A stretch of 64,000 nt of DNA, from NCBI RefSeq assembly GCF_900111145.1, contig NZ_FOIR01000003.1:62001-126000 (forward strand), written 5' to 3'. The notes under the pieces are model-generated. The model saw only the letters and a list, made by a program, of their open reading frames with translations, ran no database searches and was not told the DNA's origin. Positions 60,931 through 64,000 of the stretch are shown here, one piece after another; the stretch's first letter is position 1, and each line of letters begins with the position of its first letter. The stretch is from Roseivirga pacifica. GTDB lineage: Bacteria > Bacteroidota > Bacteroidia > Cytophagales > Cyclobacteriaceae. A program made the position numbers and the translations under genes.

Positions 60931-61019
60931 ACATCAGTAGCTACGAATCTCCAGCCATACCCAACAGTGCCTTTTAGGTACTGCAGGTAATGTTATGTAC
61001 CTAAAGGCACATCAATATA
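60931..61019. repeat. Repeat element Y, right copy, with long palindrome
   Basis: It starts ACATCAGTAGCTAC and includes a hairpin of 14 pairs, GTGCCTTTTAGGTAC/GTACCTAAAGGCAC (60967-61010, one extra T). The neighbourhood (60807-61316, no gene) also holds CATCCT-GTTG-AGGATG (60826-60841), GTCCC-AGA-GGGAC (60915-60927) and a related GTTCCTAGCGGGAC at about 61049. These look like REP-type palindromes. Confidence 0.6.
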
Positions 61020-61316
61020 GACCGTAAAATCTTTAACCTACCGATATGTAGTTCCTAGCGGGACAAGAGTTTCGATTTATTCAGGGCTCTAATTGGTATA
61101 TATGTCCACCCACAAAATACTCATACTCAATTGTGTCCAAGATTTAAAAAATCTTGCTTAGAACTGGCATACGCAGCTCCGTGACCCTTGTTGGTGTTCT
61201 CAACAAGCCTAGCAAAGGCTGTTGAAATGTTAAATTACCACAAAACTCATTGTGTAGACTGGCAATGATTTGCTTGTGCTCTCTCAAAGCTGTTTCTTCA
61301 TAATAAAACCACACCG

Positions 61317-62243
61317 ATGAGGGCCATATTTACTATTCTTATCCTGAACTTAGTAGTAATCCATTTAAATGCTCAGAATTACCAGAAAATCACTTTCGAT
61401 TCAAGTACAGCCGATGGCTACTACCTAGCCGTTGAACCCGAATCAGACGACATACTAAGTGTTTTGGTACTGCTTCCCGGTTTTGGCCAAACAGCCGAAA
61501 GCATCTTCCCTGAAAGCAAAATTCAAAATGTAGCTTACGCGAATGGCATATTAACCATTGCGATAGCTGGAGGACAAAAGCTATATGCAGATGAAACAGT
61601 AATTAAAAAGCTCGACTCAGCATTTGAGCACGTTAAGTCAAAATACAAAGTAGATAAAAACCAATTCGTAATAGGTGGTTTCTCTGCTGGTGGCACCATT
61701 AGTTTACGGTTTACGGAACTTTGTGCAGAGCTTGGTCAAAAGGCGGTTATTCAACCACAAGGGGTTTTTAGTGTCGATTCGCCAGTTGATTTATTTCACA
61801 TCTGGGACTACTTTCAAAGGGAGCTAAAAAAAGACTACTCTGCAGCCGGAACAGGCGAGGCCAACTTCGTTTCTAACATTATGCTTAGGGAAATTGGAGA
61901 CCCAATCAACTCGCCAGATAACTACAACAAACTGACACCATTCAATGCTAACCTTGATCAACCCGGCAATGAACGATTCTTACAAAATACAGCTGTAAGA
62001 GTTTACCATGATGTAGATATTGTTTGGCAACTAAAAAATAGAAGAAGGAGCCTTTTCGATTCGAATGCGCTACCATCTTCCGAAATGATCAACAGGTTAT
62101 TATTAATGGGAAATGAAAATGCAGAGTTTGTACCTGCCAATCAACCAGGCTATCGAAGCTCCGGATTAAGGCATCCGCATTCATGGTCAATTGTAAATGA
62201 GGTTGAGCTTATTCAATGGGTAATGCAGCTTTTGAAAAACTAA
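61317..62243 (+). CDS. Exported alpha/beta hydrolase
   Basis: The 308-residue protein has a signal peptide (MRAIFTILILNLVVIHLNAQ) and an alpha/beta-hydrolase core: the oxyanion strand SVLVLLPGFGQTAES, the nucleophile elbow VIGGFSAGGTISLRF (Ser in GFSAGG) and a C-terminal His region (GLRHPHSWSIVNEVELIQW). An acid residue in the DVDIVW strand is plausible. Probably an esterase or peptidase; the substrate is unknown. Confidence 0.78.
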   Translation: MRAIFTILILNLVVIHLNAQNYQKITFDSSTADGYYLAVEPESDDILSVLVLLPGFGQTAESIFPESKIQNVAYANGILTIAIAGGQKLYADETVIKKLDSAFEHVKSKYKVDKNQFVIGGFSAGGTISLRFTELCAELGQKAVIQPQGVFSVDSPVDLFHIWDYFQRELKKDYSAAGTGEANFVSNIMLREIGDPINSPDNYNKLTPFNANLDQPGNERFLQNTAVRVYHDVDIVWQLKNRRRSLFDSNALPSSEMINRLLLMGNENAEFVPANQPGYRSSGLRHPHSWSIVNEVELIQWVMQLLKN

Positions 62244-62312
62244 CTCCTTTTTTCGCTCACTACTGACATAAGGCTGTCACTTACCCTAACTAAGATTACA
62301 GCAAAGTAAACC

Positions 62313-62894
62313 ATGACTAATAAACCCCAAGCAACTTTCTACCCAAAAAGCAGAGCCGAATGGAGAACATGGCTGAGCGAAAACCATCAGTCAGAACAGT
62401 CTATTTGGTTAGTTTACTATAAGTCTTCAAGCAATAAACCTTCACTGAGCTGGAGTGAAGCAGTAGACGAAGCACTTTGTTTTGGATGGATAGACAGCAC
62501 CAAGAAAACCATCGATAAAGAAAGCTACATGCAGTATTTCAGCAAGCGAAAACCAAATAGCATGTGGTCTAAAATCAACAAAGAAAAAGTAGATAAGCTC
62601 ATTGAGGAAAATCTAATGAAAGATGCCGGTTTTCAAAGCATGGTCGTTGCAAAAGAAAATGGTTCATGGAATGCATTGGACGATGTTGAGGCACTGATAG
62701 TCCCGCAAGACCTAAAAGAAGCTTTAGCTAACAACCGAGAGGCTATGGCATTTTTTAATGGACTTAGTAATTCAGCCAAAAAGCTGTTGCTGCATTGGGT
62801 AACCTTTGCCAAACGGCCTGAAACGAGAAAAAAACGGATTGTAGAATTAGTCGAAAGCGCTAGTCAAAGCCTTAAACCCAAACAGTTTAGGTAA
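62313..62894 (+). CDS. YdeI/OmpD-associated family protein
   Basis: A 193-residue cytoplasmic protein with the family hallmarks: FYPKSRAEWRTWLSENHQSEQSIWLVYYKS, SWSEAVDEALCFGWIDSTKKTIDKESYMQYFSKRKPNSMWSKINKEKV and a C-terminal WVTFAKRPETRKKRIVELVE. In E. coli YdeI affects tolerance to some antimicrobial peptides; the biochemical activity is unclear. It is a single gene. Confidence 0.85.
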   Translation: MTNKPQATFYPKSRAEWRTWLSENHQSEQSIWLVYYKSSSNKPSLSWSEAVDEALCFGWIDSTKKTIDKESYMQYFSKRKPNSMWSKINKEKVDKLIEENLMKDAGFQSMVVAKENGSWNALDDVEALIVPQDLKEALANNREAMAFFNGLSNSAKKLLLHWVTFAKRPETRKKRIVELVESASQSLKPKQFR

Positions 62895-63033
62895 GAAGTT
62901 TAATAAACTAAGTTCAACTGTACTTCATATTTCAAAATGGATGCTTATTAAATGATTCCAAGCTCTCAAGGTGGAACTAAGTGCTCACATCAACACGTTA
63001 AACGCACCTATTGATTTGATAAAAAGAGAAAAT

Positions 63034-63540
63034 ATGAATAAGAGTTATCCGAGGTCATTTTCGCATATAGGCATTACCGTGCCCGACCTAAAAAAAGCAG
63101 TTGAGTTTTATGAAGAAGTAATGGGCTGGTACGTGATTATGGCTCCTTCAAAGATTCAAAAAGAAAGAGATACAGCCATTGGCCAGATGTGTATTGATGT
63201 TTTTGGCGAAGACTGGGAAGAGTTCGAGATCGCGCATATGTCTACTTCAGACGGAGTAGGTATTGAGCTATTCTCCTTTCCTAATATGTCTGAAGAGAAA
63301 CCAGAGTTCAACCCATTCAACACAGGCCTATTTCACTTCTGCGTACAGGACCCAGACATTGAAGGTTTAACAGAAAAAATCGTTGCTAAAGGTGGTAAAC
63401 AGAGAATGCCGATTCGTGAGTATTATCCGGATGAAAAACCGTATAAAATGGTTTATGTAGAGGACCCATTTGGTGTAGTATTCGAGATTTATTCTCACAG
63501 CTATGAGCTCACTTATTCTTCAGGAGCATACCAAGATTAA
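63034..63540 (+). CDS. VOC/glyoxalase-fold protein
   Basis: The start at 63034 (MNKSYPRSFSHIGITVPDL) is chosen because relatives begin close to this strand; the open frame goes back to 62971. The ~168-residue protein is a vicinal-oxygen-chelate domain: SFSHIGITVPDLKKAVEFYEEVMGWYVIM, a central acidic segment (EEFEIAHMSTSDGVGIELFSF), and the second half with FHFCVQDPDIEGLTEKI and YVEDPFGVVFEIYSHSYE. The metal His/Glu ligands can be placed. Substrate unknown. Confidence 0.82.
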   Translation: MNKSYPRSFSHIGITVPDLKKAVEFYEEVMGWYVIMAPSKIQKERDTAIGQMCIDVFGEDWEEFEIAHMSTSDGVGIELFSFPNMSEEKPEFNPFNTGLFHFCVQDPDIEGLTEKIVAKGGKQRMPIREYYPDEKPYKMVYVEDPFGVVFEIYSHSYELTYSSGAYQD

Positions 63541-63800
63541 GGCAGTTATGGGCTGAGTATTTAATGGCGCAGCAAAGCCAACATTTGATATAACTAATGT
63601 TACCGGATTTAGAAAACTTCCGGTAACATCAACCTCATGTAGGTTCAGTCAACGCGCTTCCAACATTGATGCTTAAAGAGTGGACTCTTGCGGAAAAAGC
63701 ATGTAGTTACTGGGCAAAGGTTTTGAGCAAAAGGAAATAACGTATATTCGTTCACAAGCAGTTTGCATTGTTCAAGCCTTCGTAAATAAAGCGCATCAAA
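63541..63800. other. Intergenic region with no clear feature
   Basis: The 260 bp between the VOC gene and the next start have no ORF. Part of it repeats a short stretch (TTACCGGA/TTCCGGTAA around 63600-63625, an inverted repeat that could serve as the VOC gene's terminator). Confidence 0.35.
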
Positions 63801-64000
63801 ATGATCAAAATCAAGCTTTTACTCATTGTTTTAGTTGGTGTTTTCTCGGTTAAATATAGCCTTAAAGCCTGTTCAGTATTGTATTATGTGGACAAGGCCA
63901 CAGGCAAAATTTACGCAGTTAACAATGAGGATTATTGGTACGATGTAGAAGCCTATATTCAGATTGAGCCGAGGTCTAGAAACAAGTTAGCCCGTCTATG
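63801..64000 (+). CDS. Linear amide C-N hydrolase-type (Ntn hydrolase) gene, 5' end only
   Basis: The frame is open to the window's edge. It starts MIKIKLLLIVLVGVFSVKYSLKACS: a signal peptide with Cys24 followed by a short strand (VLYYVDKATGKIYAVNNEDYWYD). Choloylglycine/penicillin-V-acylase-like Ntn hydrolases expose a catalytic Cys at exactly such a position after cleavage, with an NxD/NNE-containing loop nearby. Only 66 residues are visible, so the assignment is moderate. Confidence 0.6.
   Translation, partial: MIKIKLLLIVLVGVFSVKYSLKACSVLYYVDKATGKIYAVNNEDYWYDVEAYIQIEPRSRNKLARL

Noticed and set aside
60796-60990. 64-codon ORF downstream of the beta-lactamase
   Set aside because: It overlaps the end of that gene and then the palindromic repeats; no sensible protein features.

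Overview
The window is a chromosomal stretch of a Bacteroidota bacterium, most likely a Cytophagales-type marine or soil heterotroph. That is inferred from the gene families (DUF4221-like propellers, DUF2927, DUF4251 and DUF2490 proteins, SufBCDSE with a SufT-like protein and bacilliredoxin, Na+-type membrane pyrophosphatase), from the usual lack of Shine-Dalgarno sequences, and from several promoters of the Bacteroidota form TTG-N17/18-TAnnTTTG. Most genes are housekeeping or envelope genes on short operons. No phage, CRISPR array, rRNA operon, integrase or transposase gene is visible.

Layout. 1-9.4 kb: tail of a deoxynucleoside kinase, then an AT-rich locus (598-3037) with a tiny exported four-cysteine peptide and two beta-propeller-like exported proteins; DUF2452, dinB, a MaoC-like protein and a DUF2927 lipoprotein; then a second, unrelated-in-sequence copy of the peptide/propeller architecture on the minus strand (6365-8190). 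The second locus also carries a thioredoxin-like lipoprotein split in two frames and is bracketed by a 58-bp direct repeat derived from the 3' end of the neighbouring DUF4442 gene. 9.5-22.6 kb: two large exported proteases read from a shared divergent region, a PqiA-type membrane protein, a Tyr/Gly-rich exported protein, a D-aminoacylase-type lipoprotein, an FMN glutamate synthase-family protein and a tyrosine-phosphatase-like protein. 22.7-27 kb: a serine-hydrolase gene interrupted by one in-frame stop, then four tandem TonB-C-terminal-domain lipoproteins. 27-34 kb: fadD, a TlpA-type lipoprotein, and a three-gene dehydrogenase operon (small subunit, GMC flavoprotein, ferritin-like protein). 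34.1-34.45 kb: two identical tRNA-like RNAs on the minus strand.

34.6-41.7 kb: an Lrp regulator and the suf Fe-S assembly operon sufBCDSE, a four-helix-bundle gene, a SufT-like gene and a bacilliredoxin. 41.8-49.7 kb: two small exported proteins with similar leaders, a CrtI-like oxidoreductase, a pterin pair (PTPS/QueD and FolE) with an SDR protein, and a pyrophosphate-energised ion pump. 49.7-55.4 kb: a MacA/MacB-like adaptor and permease without an adjacent ATPase, an ABC-F protein, and a fused ferredoxin/nucleotide-cyclase protein. 55.4-61.3 kb is the accessory-looking part: a 0.75-kb array of alternating intergenic repeat modules, a two-gene segment bracketed by inverted repeats and hairpins, the cysE-cysM pair, palindromic repeat units, and a lipidated subclass-B1-type metallo-beta-lactamase lying between two copies of the same repeat element. 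61.3-64 kb: an alpha/beta hydrolase, a YdeI-like protein, a glyoxalase-fold protein and the start of a probable Ntn hydrolase.

The strongest candidate for a poorly described system is the pair of peptide/propeller loci. In both, a short secreted four-Cys peptide is followed by a terminator-like hairpin and then by a lipid-anchored propeller. This suggests excess production of a disulfide-bonded peptide together with its surface partner.
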